DNA of 64,000 nt from Leptospira levettii (GCF_002812085.1 NZ_NPDM01000005.1:201644-265643), one strand, 5' to 3'; positions 9,118 to 17,274 are shown, counted from the first letter of the stretch. Notes: a model not told the origin generated them from the sequence alone. Made by a program: numbers and translations.

Positions 9118-9689
9118 CGGTCCATTACTTTCAAATTGGCAACTTCAATCATGGATTCGATTTCACTGGTGCGATAAAATCCATAAATTTCTATCGTTTT
9201 TTTCACATTTTCGATGATTTCCATATTGGTGCGTGTGACACCGTTCACCGAAATTTTACATAAAAGTTTTACCTCGTATGTGGCGTTACGCACTTGTATT
9301 GGCCAGTATCCTGTTAATGGCCAAAATGCAGGCCAAGTTTTCCACATATTAAAGTTTGATTCAAAATTTGGATACACCTCAATATCAATCAGGTACTTGT
9401 CCATTTCCTCATTCACATTTCGATCGGTAGAGACATCTAACACTTGGTTGCTAACTCGATTGTTCTTTAGGATAGATTTAAAAGTATACTTCCAAGCCTT
9501 TGTATAATTGACACTATCAGAAGTAAAAACTTCAAACTTGCCAATGTAAACTGCTTGGTTTATAAAAGGATAAATGGTATTTTCTGATTCTCTGGGTTGC
9601 GGAACTTGTTTGATATCAATCGCACAGGAAATAAAAAGAAAGAAAACCAGGTTACTTGTAATTTGATTACCATTTAACATTTGTATCAT
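9084..9689 (-). CDS. Putative lipoprotein, unknown function
   Basis: 201 aa from the ATG at 9689, which has an AAGG-containing leader and follows the ZIP transporter stop by only 5 bp. The longer frame to 9935 runs antiparallel-free through the ZIP gene and is not credible. The N-terminus has a hydrophobic run and a Cys (LVFFLFISCA), consistent with a lipoprotein. The body is mixed alpha/beta and rich in Trp/Phe in the middle (KTWPAFWPLTGYWPIQ). No family recognised. Overlaps the next gene by 34 bp. Confidence 0.65.
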   Translation of the reverse strand: MIQMLNGNQITSNLVFFLFISCAIDIKQVPQPRESENTIYPFINQAVYIGKFEVFTSDSVNYTKAWKYTFKSILKNNRVSNQVLDVSTDRNVNEEMDKYLIDIEVYPNFESNFNMWKTWPAFWPLTGYWPIQVRNATYEVKLLCKISVNGVTRTNMEIIENVKKTIEIYGFYRTSEIESMIEVANLKVMDRCAKEIINHLQ

Positions 9690-9694
9690 CACCT

Positions 9695-10507
9695 TCACCC
9701 TAATCCGACATCCAAAGCCATCATGAGCACAAATCCAAACATCGCACCGAGTGTAGACATTTCTGTTTCTTTTTCTGTGTGTGATTCTGGAATCAGTTCT
9801 TCCACCACCACAAAGATCATGGCTCCTGCCGCAAAAGAAAGAGCAAACGGAAGGATACTTTCCACATAAAACACAAGGGCCGCTCCGAGAAGTCCACCAA
9901 TGGGTTCCACAAAACCAGAAAGTTGGCCATACCAAAAACTTTTTTTGGCACTATACCCTTCTCGAAGGAGTGGTATGGAAACAGCAGCTCCTTCGGGGAT
10001 ATTTTGGATCCCAATTCCAAAGGCAACCACCACTGCCGCCATAAGAGCTTCGTAAGCAAATCCATCACCTAAGGCGCCAAAGGCGACACCTACCGCAAGC
10101 CCTTCCGGGATATTATGCAAAGTGATGGCAAGGATGAGTAACAAACTCCTCTGGAAAGATGACTTCCCCCCTTCGAGTCGGTTTTCTTCCAAACCAACGT
10201 GTAAATGGGGAAGGAGTTTGTGGAGACCAAACAAAGAAAGTCCACCAGACAAAAACCCAAGGCTTACATGGAACCAAGCAGGCCCGCCAGCGTTTTCCGA
10301 AAGTTCTATAGAAGGGAGTAAGAGTGACCAAAAACTGGCAGCAATCATAATGCCCGAAGCAAAACCAAGCATCGCATTAAATACAGGCCTTGGCACTGTA
10401 CGAAAGAAAAACACAAACCCAGCCCCAAAAGCTGTACAAAACCAAGTAAACCCAGTGGCAAGAAGTGCCAAAACCACTGGATGGAGTGAAAGTAGATCGA
10501 TAAACAT
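9695..10507 (-). CDS. ZIP-family metal transporter (ZupT-like)
   Basis: 270-aa inner-membrane protein with about eight hydrophobic segments. It carries the two ZIP metal-site motifs, HNIPEGLAVGVAFGA in TM4 and QNIPEGAAVSIPL in TM5, and a His-containing loop (HKLLPHLHVG). It is expected to import zinc or other divalent cations into the cytoplasm. The ATG at 10507 abuts the stop of the upstream secreted-protein gene with no gap, so they are co-transcribed. The first position of the second motif is Gln rather than His, as in several bacterial ZIPs. Exact metal unknown. Confidence 0.9.
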   Translation of the reverse strand: MFIDLLSLHPVVLALLATGFTWFCTAFGAGFVFFFRTVPRPVFNAMLGFASGIMIAASFWSLLLPSIELSENAGGPAWFHVSLGFLSGGLSLFGLHKLLPHLHVGLEENRLEGGKSSFQRSLLLILAITLHNIPEGLAVGVAFGALGDGFAYEALMAAVVVAFGIGIQNIPEGAAVSIPLLREGYSAKKSFWYGQLSGFVEPIGGLLGAALVFYVESILPFALSFAAGAMIFVVVEELIPESHTEKETEMSTLGAMFGFVLMMALDVGLG

Positions 10508-11092
10508 CTATTTGGCGGGCATCATCCCTACATACAATGAACTCATTTCTTTGGCACGCCAAAGTCCGTCTGAATCTTTTTCCACAGTCACAGGACGGTA
10601 ACTGGAAGCACCTTTTGTGGCAACAAAGAGTTTGATCCTTCCGGAAGACTCTTCCCCTGAATAAGGATTGGTGTAAGTTTCGACAGTGAGTGGGAGATTC
10701 GGCGTATACCCGTTAGACGGTTCTGCTCCTTTCCAATACCCATTTGGTAACATTTTGTATTTGTCAAGTTGCCCAAGCAGATAGGAATCACTTCCTCCTA
10801 AATCCACTCCATCAATCGCTGTTGGTTTGTTCGATTTTTGTCTGTTTTTGGAAATGACAGAAAGTACCACCGCCTTTCTTCCTAATTCTGGATTTTTTCC
10901 GTAGAGAGAAATGGCAAGGACTAAAATGGCAACTCCACCTTCTGGAGTTGTGGCGGTTGTCGCTTGGATGGATTTGAATTCTTCAATTGTGCTTGGTTCT
11001 GAGGAAAAACTGACAGGTGTTCGTTCTGTCAAATTTTGAGCCACAAGGGATACGGTAAACGAGACTAGAAGTAATGTTACAATTCGTTTCAT
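10508..11092 (-). CDS. Secreted protein, DUF6935-like
   Basis: 194 aa from the ATG at 11092; the frame extends to 11128 but the signal peptide MKRIVTLLLVSFTVSLVAQ begins here. The mature part contains TTPEGGVAILVLAISLYGKNP and a C-terminal block ending WRAKEMSSLYVG, a pattern I associate with DUF6935 proteins of spirochaetes, though this assignment is from memory. Exported, probably periplasmic. First gene of the unit with the ZIP transporter; divergent from the small secreted protein at 11183 across 90 bp. Confidence 0.65.
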   Translation of the reverse strand: MKRIVTLLLVSFTVSLVAQNLTERTPVSFSSEPSTIEEFKSIQATTATTPEGGVAILVLAISLYGKNPELGRKAVVLSVISKNRQKSNKPTAIDGVDLGGSDSYLLGQLDKYKMLPNGYWKGAEPSNGYTPNLPLTVETYTNPYSGEESSGRIKLFVATKGASSYRPVTVEKDSDGLWRAKEMSSLYVGMMPAK

Positions 11093-11182
11093 GGGCGAAA
11101 ATCTTCCTTTGATTTCCTTTGGATGCAATCCTTTTTCTAAATTTTTTCTTTACCAGCGGCCGAAAAGGGATATGTTATTTTT

Positions 11183-11575
11183 ATGAAAAAAATTTCTCTT
11201 TTCCTATTTTTATGTTTCCCCTTCATCATCACCTCACAAACATTAAAGGACGCAAAAGAATTCCAAGCCCTTTCCAAAAAAATGTGTGCCAAAACTTCGG
11301 AATGTATGAAAGAAAAATTAAAAGACCTTCCACCAGAACAAAGGAAGATGGTTGAATCCCAATTTGTGAATGGCAATGTCTGTGAATCTCGTTACAAACA
11401 ATACATAGTAGAAGGCCAAAAACCAAGTAACGAAAAACCAACCAGAAAACTCACCAAACAAGACATAGAAGACATGAAACAATGCACAAAGGAAATGGCA
11501 GCGTTTTCCTGTGCTGAATTAGAAGAAGGAAAAATCCCACCAGCGTGTGAGAAGTTCCAATCCGAAGAAGAATAA
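11183..11575 (+). CDS. Small secreted Cys-rich protein
   Basis: 130 aa with a signal peptide (MKKISLFLFLCFPFIITSQ). The mature part is highly charged and helical, with six cysteines in CAKTSEC, NVC, QC, SC and PAC contexts that could form disulphides in the periplasm. No family recognised. It ends 5 bp before the convergent EpmA-like gene. Confidence 0.7.
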   Translation: MKKISLFLFLCFPFIITSQTLKDAKEFQALSKKMCAKTSECMKEKLKDLPPEQRKMVESQFVNGNVCESRYKQYIVEGQKPSNEKPTRKLTKQDIEDMKQCTKEMAAFSCAELEEGKIPPACEKFQSEEE

Positions 11576-11580
11576 AACTT

Positions 11581-12552
11581 TTACAATTCCATCCAATACG
11601 GGCTCACTTCTCTGAGTCCGTTTTTCCCCAAAAGTTTTAAGATGAGTCTGTCCATCCCAATGGAAATCCCCGAACAATTGGGAAATCCATTTCCGAGTGC
11701 CTCTAAAAAATCCTCATCCATTGGGAATACTTCTTTTCCGAGTTTGGCACGTAACGTTTGTTCGTCTGCAAATCGTTTTCGTTGTTCGTTTGGGTCATTC
11801 AATTCATAAAAGGCATTCGCAAGTTCGAGTCCATCCCAATAAATTTCAAATCGTTTGGCAACTCCCTTCTCAATTCGGGCAAGAGCGGCACATTCCGGTG
11901 GGTAATCGTACAAAAAGACAATCCCTTCCCCTAGTTTCGGTTCGATACAATTTAAAAACACCAAAAAGAACAAATCTTCATACTGCCAAGTTTGTAATTC
12001 CTCAAAGGAAGCAGAGGTTAACTTTTGTTTGATGATCGTTGGAATCAAATTTTCTTTTTCAAATCCATGCCCCAGGTGGATGAGAAACACGGACTGTACT
12101 GAAAAACGTCGGATAAATCCTGGTTTGGACAATTGGTTGTGGAGTTTTGGTATCCCAACTGTAAAAATCAGTTCTCGTAAAAATGTTTCGATAAAGTGTA
12201 GAAGCACTTCATCATCCATTCCTTCTGCATAGAGTTCTAACATGAGAAACTCTTTTGTATGGTACGAACTTCCCACTTCCCCTGACCTGTAAGTGTGTGC
12301 CAACTCAAAGATTCGAGGTAGGCCCGTAGCCATCATTTGTTTTAAGCTGTACTCGGGAGAAGTGATGAGATAACCCTTTTCTTTTCCAGAGGGAGAACGC
12401 ACTTCAAATGGATCGAGGTATGGTTCCATACCAACGATGGGCTTCAGAGTGGGAGTATCCACTTCCAAAAATTCATTTCGTGAGAGAATCTCTCTTACGG
12501 TTTGTAAAACTCTCGAACGAAAAATGAGTGTCTCTTTTGGTAGAACGTGCAA
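11581..12552 (-). CDS. epmA: EF-P lysine ligase-like (EpmA/GenX, class II LysRS catalytic domain)
   Basis: 323 aa, the catalytic core of a class II lysyl-tRNA synthetase without the anticodon-binding domain. Class II motifs are visible: EVDTPTL (motif 1), YRSGEVGSSYHTKEFLMLEL (motif 2) and a C-terminal GISIGMDRLILKLLG (motif 3). EpmA attaches beta-lysine to elongation factor P. No epmB or efp lies nearby, so the substrate is inferred. The start is TTG at 12552, supported by GGAGG about 8 nt upstream. Divergent from the STAS-like gene with only 12 bp between start codons, so each promoter must lie inside the other gene. Confidence 0.82.
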   Translation of the reverse strand: MHVLPKETLIFRSRVLQTVREILSRNEFLEVDTPTLKPIVGMEPYLDPFEVRSPSGKEKGYLITSPEYSLKQMMATGLPRIFELAHTYRSGEVGSSYHTKEFLMLELYAEGMDDEVLLHFIETFLRELIFTVGIPKLHNQLSKPGFIRRFSVQSVFLIHLGHGFEKENLIPTIIKQKLTSASFEELQTWQYEDLFFLVFLNCIEPKLGEGIVFLYDYPPECAALARIEKGVAKRFEIYWDGLELANAFYELNDPNEQRKRFADEQTLRAKLGKEVFPMDEDFLEALGNGFPNCSGISIGMDRLILKLLGKNGLREVSPYWMEL

Positions 12553-12564
12553 ACCTAACCTCCG

Positions 12565-12924
12565 ATGGCAAAAAAAACAAAATACCTAAATGTAAGGGAA
12601 ATCCAAAATGCCTATGAAATTGTCATCTCCACCAAAGAAGTACATGCGGAGATGGAAGAAGAATTGGACTCTGTGATGCATATGTTATTTTTCCAAACCA
12701 GATCCCATATCCAAATGGACCTTTCCAATTTACCCTATCTACCCATTACCCTTCTCACCAAACTCTTAAATATGGCAAGGGACCTTCGATTGAAAAAACG
12801 AGTTTTGGTTTTGAATGGTCTCACCCTATCCAGTTACCATTACCTCAAACGATTTGGACTCATCCGATTGGTATTCCCAAGCGAGGCAATCCTCAGGGAG
12901 TCCCACCGAGTTCCCAAGGGATAA
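12565..12924 (+). CDS. STAS-like small protein
   Basis: 119 aa, no signal peptide. An alternating beta/alpha pattern with the stretch IQMDLSNLPYLPITLLTKLLNMARDL, then KKRVLVLNGLTLSSYHYLKRFGL, resembles STAS (anti-sigma-factor antagonist) folds, where a helix pair follows a central strand. The usual phospho-acceptor Ser in a DxSG-like motif is not evident. Function uncertain. Its 3' end overlaps the convergent DUF4279 gene by 32 bp. Confidence 0.6.
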   Translation: MAKKTKYLNVREIQNAYEIVISTKEVHAEMEEELDSVMHMLFFQTRSHIQMDLSNLPYLPITLLTKLLNMARDLRLKKRVLVLNGLTLSSYHYLKRFGLIRLVFPSEAILRESHRVPKG

Positions 12925-13309
12925 TTTCTAATTCGACTCCCATTTCACCTAACAAAAGCATCGTCCTTCTGTCGAGTGTGATCCCTTTGGTAAACTCAGA
13001 AGCAAACTCAACCGAGACGTAAATCGTAGAAGTAAAGTTTTCTGTGAACTCTTTCAGTTCTTTACGAACGGGTCCCAGTGTTTTTAGAATGTCCCAAATA
13101 TGATCTTGGGCAGAGAACTCAGGTCCTAACTTAGAATTGAGCTGCCAATGACTCGGAATTGTCATATTTTCGATGTCTTTTACATCCCCACCATGGTAAT
13201 AGTCGGGAGTTAGGCCTAATTTTTCCGTCACTTCCAAGGGTCGTAGCCTTGTTCCTGTGATGGCAAACATTGCCCACGATTTTAGTTCTCTTTGTGTTCC
13301 CGATTCCAT
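12893..13309 (-). CDS. DUF4279 domain protein
   Basis: 138 aa cytoplasmic protein. The order of elements (AITGTRLRPLEVTEKLGLTP, then SHWQLNS, then VRKELKEFTENFTSTIYVSVEF and a C-terminal LLGEMGVELEIIPWEL) matches the DUF4279 family. Its function is unknown. Convergent 32-bp overlap with the STAS-like gene; divergent from the response regulator at 13368. Confidence 0.75.
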   Translation of the reverse strand: MESGTQRELKSWAMFAITGTRLRPLEVTEKLGLTPDYYHGGDVKDIENMTIPSHWQLNSKLGPEFSAQDHIWDILKTLGPVRKELKEFTENFTSTIYVSVEFASEFTKGITLDRRTMLLLGEMGVELEIIPWELGGTP

Positions 13310-13367
13310 TTTTTACTTTTTTTTTCTACTACAAGAACCAAATTGAGAAAGAACTCAAGGGAAAAAC

Positions 13368-14093
13368 ATGAAAAATATTTTGGTAATTGAGGACGATCCG
13401 GACATCGGGAACCTAATCCGGAAATCTCTCGATTCTGCTCACTACACCACCTCCGTTTTTGAAAATGGCGAAGATGGATTGAAATTTTATAAATCCAATC
13501 ATCCTGATTTAGTGATTCTTGACCTTTCACTTCCAGACATCGATGGTATGGAAATTTGCCGTAGCATTCGGAAATCAGACGAAAGTACTCCAATTTTTAT
13601 CCTTTCTGCCAGAACGGAAGAAATTGATAGGATCATGGGACTCGAGTTAGGTGCTGATGATTACATCACAAAACCTTTTTCCGTTCGGGAACTCAAAACT
13701 CGTGTTGACGTTTTTTTTAGACGTTGGGATAAAAAAATTGGAATCAAACCAAATGTGGGCCAAGCGGGTGAAATCATTCGTGGTGCTTTAAAAATTGATT
13801 CCATTCGTCGTCGTGTTACGTTAAACGAAAACATCATCAACATCTCCCGTAAAGAATTTGACATTTTACAACTACTCGCTGGTTCACCAGGAAAAGTATT
13901 TTCTCGTGAAATGATTTTGGAATCAGTTTGGGGAGTGGAATGGGATGGTTTTGAAAGGATGATTGATAGCCATATCAAACGCATTCGTTCCAAACTGGAA
14001 AAAAATTCTGCACAACCAGAATGGATCGAAACCATTTGGGGAATTGGATATCGTTTCACAGACAATTTTGAAAACATAGTTGTACCAGACTAA
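13368..14093 (+). CDS. OmpR/PhoB-type response regulator (orphan)
   Basis: 241 aa. Receiver domain (about 1-115) with the acidic pair D9/D10, phospho-acceptor D52 in [10 protein letters not shown]80 and K102 (TKPF). A winged-helix DNA-binding domain follows (about 135-235; [24 protein letters not shown], then [12 protein letters not shown] and a GIGYRF tail). No histidine kinase lies beside it. It heads a tight plus-strand run with three small membrane-stress-type proteins, which it may regulate (inference). Confidence 0.9.
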   Translation: MKNILVIEDDPDIGNLIRKSLDSAHYTTSVFENGEDGLKFYKSNHPDLVILDLSLPDIDGMEICRSIRKSDESTPIFILSARTEEIDRIMGLELGADDYITKPFSVRELKTRVDVFFRRWDKKIGIKPNVGQAGEIIRGALKIDSIRRRVTLNENIINISRKEFDILQLLAGSPGKVFSREMILESVWGVEWDGFERMIDSHIKRIRSKLEKNSAQPEWIETIWGIGYRFTDNFENIVVPD

Positions 14094-14101
14094 CATACGT
14101 T

Positions 14102-14386
14102 ATGGAAGAAGTGAAAAAAGAAAAGTCCCTCATCGACGAAATTAAGTTGTATGAGAAAAAAGCCAAGGAAATTGAACAAAGAGCCAAGGAGAAGTATATG
14201 GAACAAGTAAGTGACATCAAACAAAAGTTAGGAAAAGCAAGCGAAGAAGCATCCATTCGTGCCAAAGAAGTGATCGATAATGTGGGTTCCTATGTAAAAG
14301 AAAATCCACAAAAAGCAGCTGTCATTGGTTTTGGAGTTGGACTTGGTCTTGGCCTTGCCCTTGGTTGGTTTTTTAAGAAGAAATAA
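14102..14386 (+). CDS. YqjD/ElaB-like (DUF883) membrane-anchored protein
   Basis: 94 aa. A long charged amphipathic helix (residues about 1-65) is followed by the DUF883 hallmark: VKENPQKAAVIGFGVGLGLG and a Gly-rich C-terminal transmembrane helix ending in lysines. In E. coli, YqjD and ElaB are inner-membrane, ribosome-associated stationary-phase proteins. The gene starts 8 bp after the response regulator and its stop abuts the next gene's TTG. Confidence 0.72.
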   Translation: MEEVKKEKSLIDEIKLYEKKAKEIEQRAKEKYMEQVSDIKQKLGKASEEASIRAKEVIDNVGSYVKENPQKAAVIGFGVGLGLGLALGWFFKKK

Positions 14387-14719
14387 TTGGATCAAAAACA
14401 CTCTAAACAACGCAAAAAAGGTGGTTTAAAAGCCACCTTCGAAGAATTCATCGCCAAACTTGTATCATACGTCGAAGTGATGGTGATATATTTACAAAAA
14501 AACGTACAATTTTATGTACAAAAATTTGTTAAAAAAACGGTTTGGGTATTCACTGCTCTTTTTCTTATCTTTCTTGGTCTACTGTACACTTCGTACGGAA
14601 TATTCCTAAGTATCCAAAAGTTTTTAGCCGCTGGAGATCCCATCCTTGCCAGTTTCGGAACTGGATTTGGATTTTTAGTTTTTGCAATCCTCTTTTTATC
14701 CTTTGTCTTCCGTAAATAA
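14387..14719 (+). CDS. Small two-TM membrane protein (YqjE / holin-like)
   Basis: 110 aa. The N-terminal 40 residues are basic and amphipathic, followed by two transmembrane helices (about 50-72 and 88-108) in a layout like YqjE / phage-holin-superfamily DUF1469 proteins. The TTG start at 14387 directly follows the upstream TAA and has AAGAAG just before it; the next Met is at residue 32. The neighbour order YqjD-like then YqjE-like mirrors enterobacterial yqjCDE. Function unknown. Confidence 0.65.
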   Translation: MDQKHSKQRKKGGLKATFEEFIAKLVSYVEVMVIYLQKNVQFYVQKFVKKTVWVFTALFLIFLGLLYTSYGIFLSIQKFLAAGDPILASFGTGFGFLVFAILFLSFVFRK

Positions 14720-14724
14720 TTTGT

Positions 14725-14970
14725 ATGGTATTTAACCCCTTCCAAGACCACAACCGTTACCTCGACAAAGACCCAAAAGATATGACTTTGTCCGAATTAA
14801 GGATGTTACTCAAAATCAAACGAATGGACTTAACACTTGGTTGGATCGAATTGGAAGGCAAAGTTAAATTCTGGCAAAGAGTGGTTCGTAGCCTTCGTGA
14901 ATCTGGCATTTTAGACAAAGCCAAAGATGGAATCCAAAGTTATTTGCAAAAGGACACACCAAAAGAATAA
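14725..14970 (+). CDS. Small cytoplasmic protein, unknown function
   Basis: 81 aa, strongly helical and charged (DPKDMTLSELRMLLKIKRMDLTLG, then EGKVKFWQRVVRSLRESGILDKAKDG). No transmembrane segment. It follows the YqjE-like gene by 5 bp, occupying the position of yqjK in the enterobacterial arrangement, though no sequence similarity to YqjK is claimed. Translation is probably coupled. Confidence 0.6.
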   Translation: MVFNPFQDHNRYLDKDPKDMTLSELRMLLKIKRMDLTLGWIELEGKVKFWQRVVRSLRESGILDKAKDGIQSYLQKDTPKE

Positions 14971-15016
14971 GGATTTGCCCTTCCACATCCGATCCTAGTA
15001 CCAACAGTAGGACAAC

Positions 15017-15346
15017 ATGGCATCGGAAGAAATTTTAGTATTTACCACAATAGGCGACCGCGACATGGCGGAAGAACAAATCTCTGAAATGTTGGAACAA
15101 GGGATCATCGTCTCAGGAACCATTTTCCCTGAAGTCGAACTGGTTTACCTTTGGGAAGGTAAAATCACAGTTGATACCGAAAACAAAATTTTACTCAAAG
15201 CAAAAGCTGACAAGTATGATGCGATCGAAGCATATATCATGAAACACCATCCGTACATTGCACCAGAAATCATTCGGATGGATGTGAGTTTTGGTAGCTC
15301 CGCCTACAAAGCGTTTGTTGCCGACAAAATCAAAAAGAATAGCTAA
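15017..15346 (+). CDS. cutA: CutA1-family protein
   Basis: 109 aa, the usual size for the trimeric CutA1 fold. Family features: an N-terminal VFTTIGDRDMAEEQISEML, a central YLWEGKI (the conserved W in the Y-x-W-x-G-K region) and a C-terminal HHPYIAPEII motif (typical HPYEVPEII). CutA1 was linked to copper tolerance in E. coli, but its general function is debated. Last gene of the run that starts with the response regulator. Confidence 0.88.
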   Translation: MASEEILVFTTIGDRDMAEEQISEMLEQGIIVSGTIFPEVELVYLWEGKITVDTENKILLKAKADKYDAIEAYIMKHHPYIAPEIIRMDVSFGSSAYKAFVADKIKKNS

Positions 15347-15699
15347 CAAAAAAGTCCACGGGGGTACTTTCGTATTTAAGCCCATCTTTTATCGTTTTGA
15401 ATTCTTTCTTTCGAAAACGAGGGACAGTTCCTTTGTGGTGCTCACAATCTCGACATGTTTTTTCTTTATTGTGGGCGCCTCGGATTCAATTTTCTCACAA
15501 TCAACTTTACGCAAAAATCGACCGGGCCACTCCGGGGTCCGCGTTCGCTCCCGTCCTCGGAGGCATTCGCCTCCTCTGACCAAGCCCTCCGTTTCCCTGG
15601 CGCAGAGATAAAACGTATTTTCCAAATTTAGCATTGGAAACAGGCAAAAATTGTGTTGCCAAATGACTACATATAATTGATTAGTCAAATGGCTACACA
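15347..15699. other. Intergenic region with a GC-rich structured island
   Basis: No supported gene. At about 15519-15605 the composition changes abruptly: 56 of the 80 bases at 15521-15600 are G or C in an otherwise A+T-rich window. The island includes a perfect hairpin GGAGGC (15559-15564) / GCCTCC (15569-15574) with an ATTC loop. It could be a small structured RNA, an interspersed repeat or a fragment of imported DNA. The last 50 bp hold the ArsR-gene promoter. Confidence 0.5.
15651..15697 (+). promoter_or_regulatory. Promoter and operator of the ArsR-type gene
   Basis: A TATAAT -10 (15672-15677) lies inside an inverted repeat TGACTA (15664-15669) / TAGTCA (15682-15687), and the 12-mer CAAATGACTACA (15660-15671) recurs as CAAATGGCTACA (15686-15697), 26 bp apart. 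A possible -35 is TTGTGT (15651-15656). The second repeat ends 2 nt before the ATG at 15700, so the leader is extremely short. The layout fits autorepression by the encoded ArsR-like protein. Confidence 0.5.
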
Positions 15700-16023
15700 A
15701 TGGATTTACGAAGAGATGTATTTCAGGCAATTGCAGATCCCACAAGACGGGCCATCCTCCTCCTTGTGGCCACCCAGTCCATGACTGCGGGAGCGATTGC
15801 TTCCCAATTTGATTCCAAACGGCCTACCATTTCCAAACACCTACTCATTTTAACCGAATGTGAATTGTTACAACGTGAACCCATTGGCCGTGAGATGTAC
15901 TACCATCTAAACCCACATAAGATGAAAGAAATTGCCCATTTCATCGAACCCTTCCGTAAACTCTGGGACGACAGGTTTAACAAACTGGAATCCGTAATGA
16001 AAGGTTTTAAACCAAAGGCATAG
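15700..16023 (+). CDS. ArsR-family transcriptional regulator
   Basis: 107 aa winged-helix repressor. Typical N-terminus [19 protein letters not shown], then the HTH with [34 protein letters not shown]. It lacks the ELCVCDL metal-binding cysteines, so it belongs to the group found beside AHSA1/SRPBCC genes rather than the arsenic sensors. It is the first gene of a cassette with the AHSA1 gene 58 bp downstream. An operator-like repeat overlaps its promoter. Confidence 0.9.
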   Translation: MDLRRDVFQAIADPTRRAILLLVATQSMTAGAIASQFDSKRPTISKHLLILTECELLQREPIGREMYYHLNPHKMKEIAHFIEPFRKLWDDRFNKLESVMKGFKPKA

Positions 16024-16081
16024 TACACATGTTGAATCAAAATGGGCAAAATTCAAATTGTTTGGGAGTAAGGAACTAGGA

Positions 16082-16543
16082 ATGGAACTGAAAACAAAAG
16101 TGATCGCAGAAGACGGCAAACAAGAGTTAACGATTGAACGTGAGTTTGATTTACCAACCTCTCTCGTTTTTAAGGCACATACAGAACCCGAACTCATCGA
16201 ACAATGGATGGGAAACAAGGTAATCCAATTTGAAAAACGAAACCACGGGAGTTATGTATTTGAAACAAAATCTCCTGAAGGGAATGTACTCTTTCGAGCC
16301 AATGGAGTGTTACTGAAACTTGTGGAGGACCAAAGTTTTGTGAGAACCTTTGAAATGGAAAATACAGGATTTCCGATCCAACTTGAATTTTTTACCTTCC
16401 AAAAGATTTCCGAAAACAAATCCAAACTCACAATGCAAATTGTATTCCAATCGGTGGAACAAAGAGACAAACTACTGAAGATGCCATTTGCCCAAGGGAT
16501 CAATATGGCCCACAACCGATTGCAAGCAATTACGAAACAGTAA
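16082..16543 (+). CDS. AHSA1/SRPBCC-domain protein
   Basis: 153 aa, one START/Bet v1-like domain. It begins with the family pattern LTIEREFDLPTSLVFKAHTEPELIEQWMG and includes HGSYVFETKSPEGNVLFRANG and a C-terminal amphipathic helix. The fold makes a hydrophobic ligand pocket; the ligand is unknown. ATG at 16082 is chosen over the TTG at 16058 because AGGA precedes it and the conserved region starts here. ArsR plus AHSA1 is a widespread gene pair. Confidence 0.85.
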   Translation: MELKTKVIAEDGKQELTIEREFDLPTSLVFKAHTEPELIEQWMGNKVIQFEKRNHGSYVFETKSPEGNVLFRANGVLLKLVEDQSFVRTFEMENTGFPIQLEFFTFQKISENKSKLTMQIVFQSVEQRDKLLKMPFAQGINMAHNRLQAITKQ

Positions 16544-16574
16544 ACGGATTAATTCATAATATAGGTTATACGAA

Positions 16575-17177
16575 ATGGAACCAAAACCAAAAAAAACTGA
16601 CACCAAAAACCCAAATTCTTTTTTTGATGGAGTAAAATCTTGGAAAAAAGAATTCCAAATCCTACGTTCCATTGCACTCGAAAGCAAACTCCTTGAGGAA
16701 ATCAAATGGGGGCAACCTTGTTACACATTGAATGGTCAAAATGTATTTTTATTACATGGATTCAAAGAATACGTTGCGATTTTATTTTTCAAAGGTGCAT
16801 TATTAAAAGACTCCAAAAAAATTCTCATCCAACAAACAAAAAACGTACAAGCTGCGAGGCAAATGCGTTTCCAATCAGCAGAACAAATTACAAAATCAAA
16901 AAATACGATTAAGGCATTTATGAAAGATGCAATCGAGTTGGAAAAAACTGGGAAAAAACCCATCTTGAAAAAAACTTCTGAGTTTGAAGTGCCAGAAGAG
17001 TTTTTACGAATATTGGAACAAAATCCAAAATTACAGACCGCATTTTCAGAGTTAACTCCAGGTAGACAAAGAGGGTACTTACTCTTCTTTAATTCTGCAA
17101 AACGAAAAGAAACAAGAGAAGAAAGAATCACAAAACATATCCCACATATCTTAAATGGAAAAGGATTAAACGATTAA
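16575..17177 (+). CDS. DUF1801 / YdeI-OmpD-associated family protein
   Basis: 200 aa. Residues about 20-110 match DUF1801 (IKWGQPCYTLNGQNVFLLHGFKEYVAILFFKGALL), and the C-terminal 70 residues match the YdeI/OmdA type (FLRILEQNPKLQTAFSELTPGRQRGYLLFFNSAKRKETREERI). Cytoplasmic; function unknown. It follows the AHSA1 gene by 31 bp, in a cassette where such proteins often co-occur with ArsR/AHSA1 and DoxX. Confidence 0.82.
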   Translation: MEPKPKKTDTKNPNSFFDGVKSWKKEFQILRSIALESKLLEEIKWGQPCYTLNGQNVFLLHGFKEYVAILFFKGALLKDSKKILIQQTKNVQAARQMRFQSAEQITKSKNTIKAFMKDAIELEKTGKKPILKKTSEFEVPEEFLRILEQNPKLQTAFSELTPGRQRGYLLFFNSAKRKETREERITKHIPHILNGKGLND

Positions 17178-17274
17178 AGGGATACCAATGGACATCATAG
17201 ATGGACCAGGTTTTGTTTCGGGATACCGAAACCATCAAAATTGAAGATTATATTTTTTATTTAGGAGACCATAT

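Noticed and set aside
9690..9935. Extension of the 9084 frame through the ZIP transporter
   Set aside because: The upstream part lies inside the ZIP gene in another frame and has a Cys/Trp-rich unnatural composition; the ATG at 9689 fits the gap after the ZIP stop.
15291..15611. Plus- and minus-strand frames across the GC-rich island (up to 118 codons)
   Set aside because: Overlapping frames with atypical Arg/Pro/Ser-rich composition arise from the GC-rich island; no start or domain supports them.
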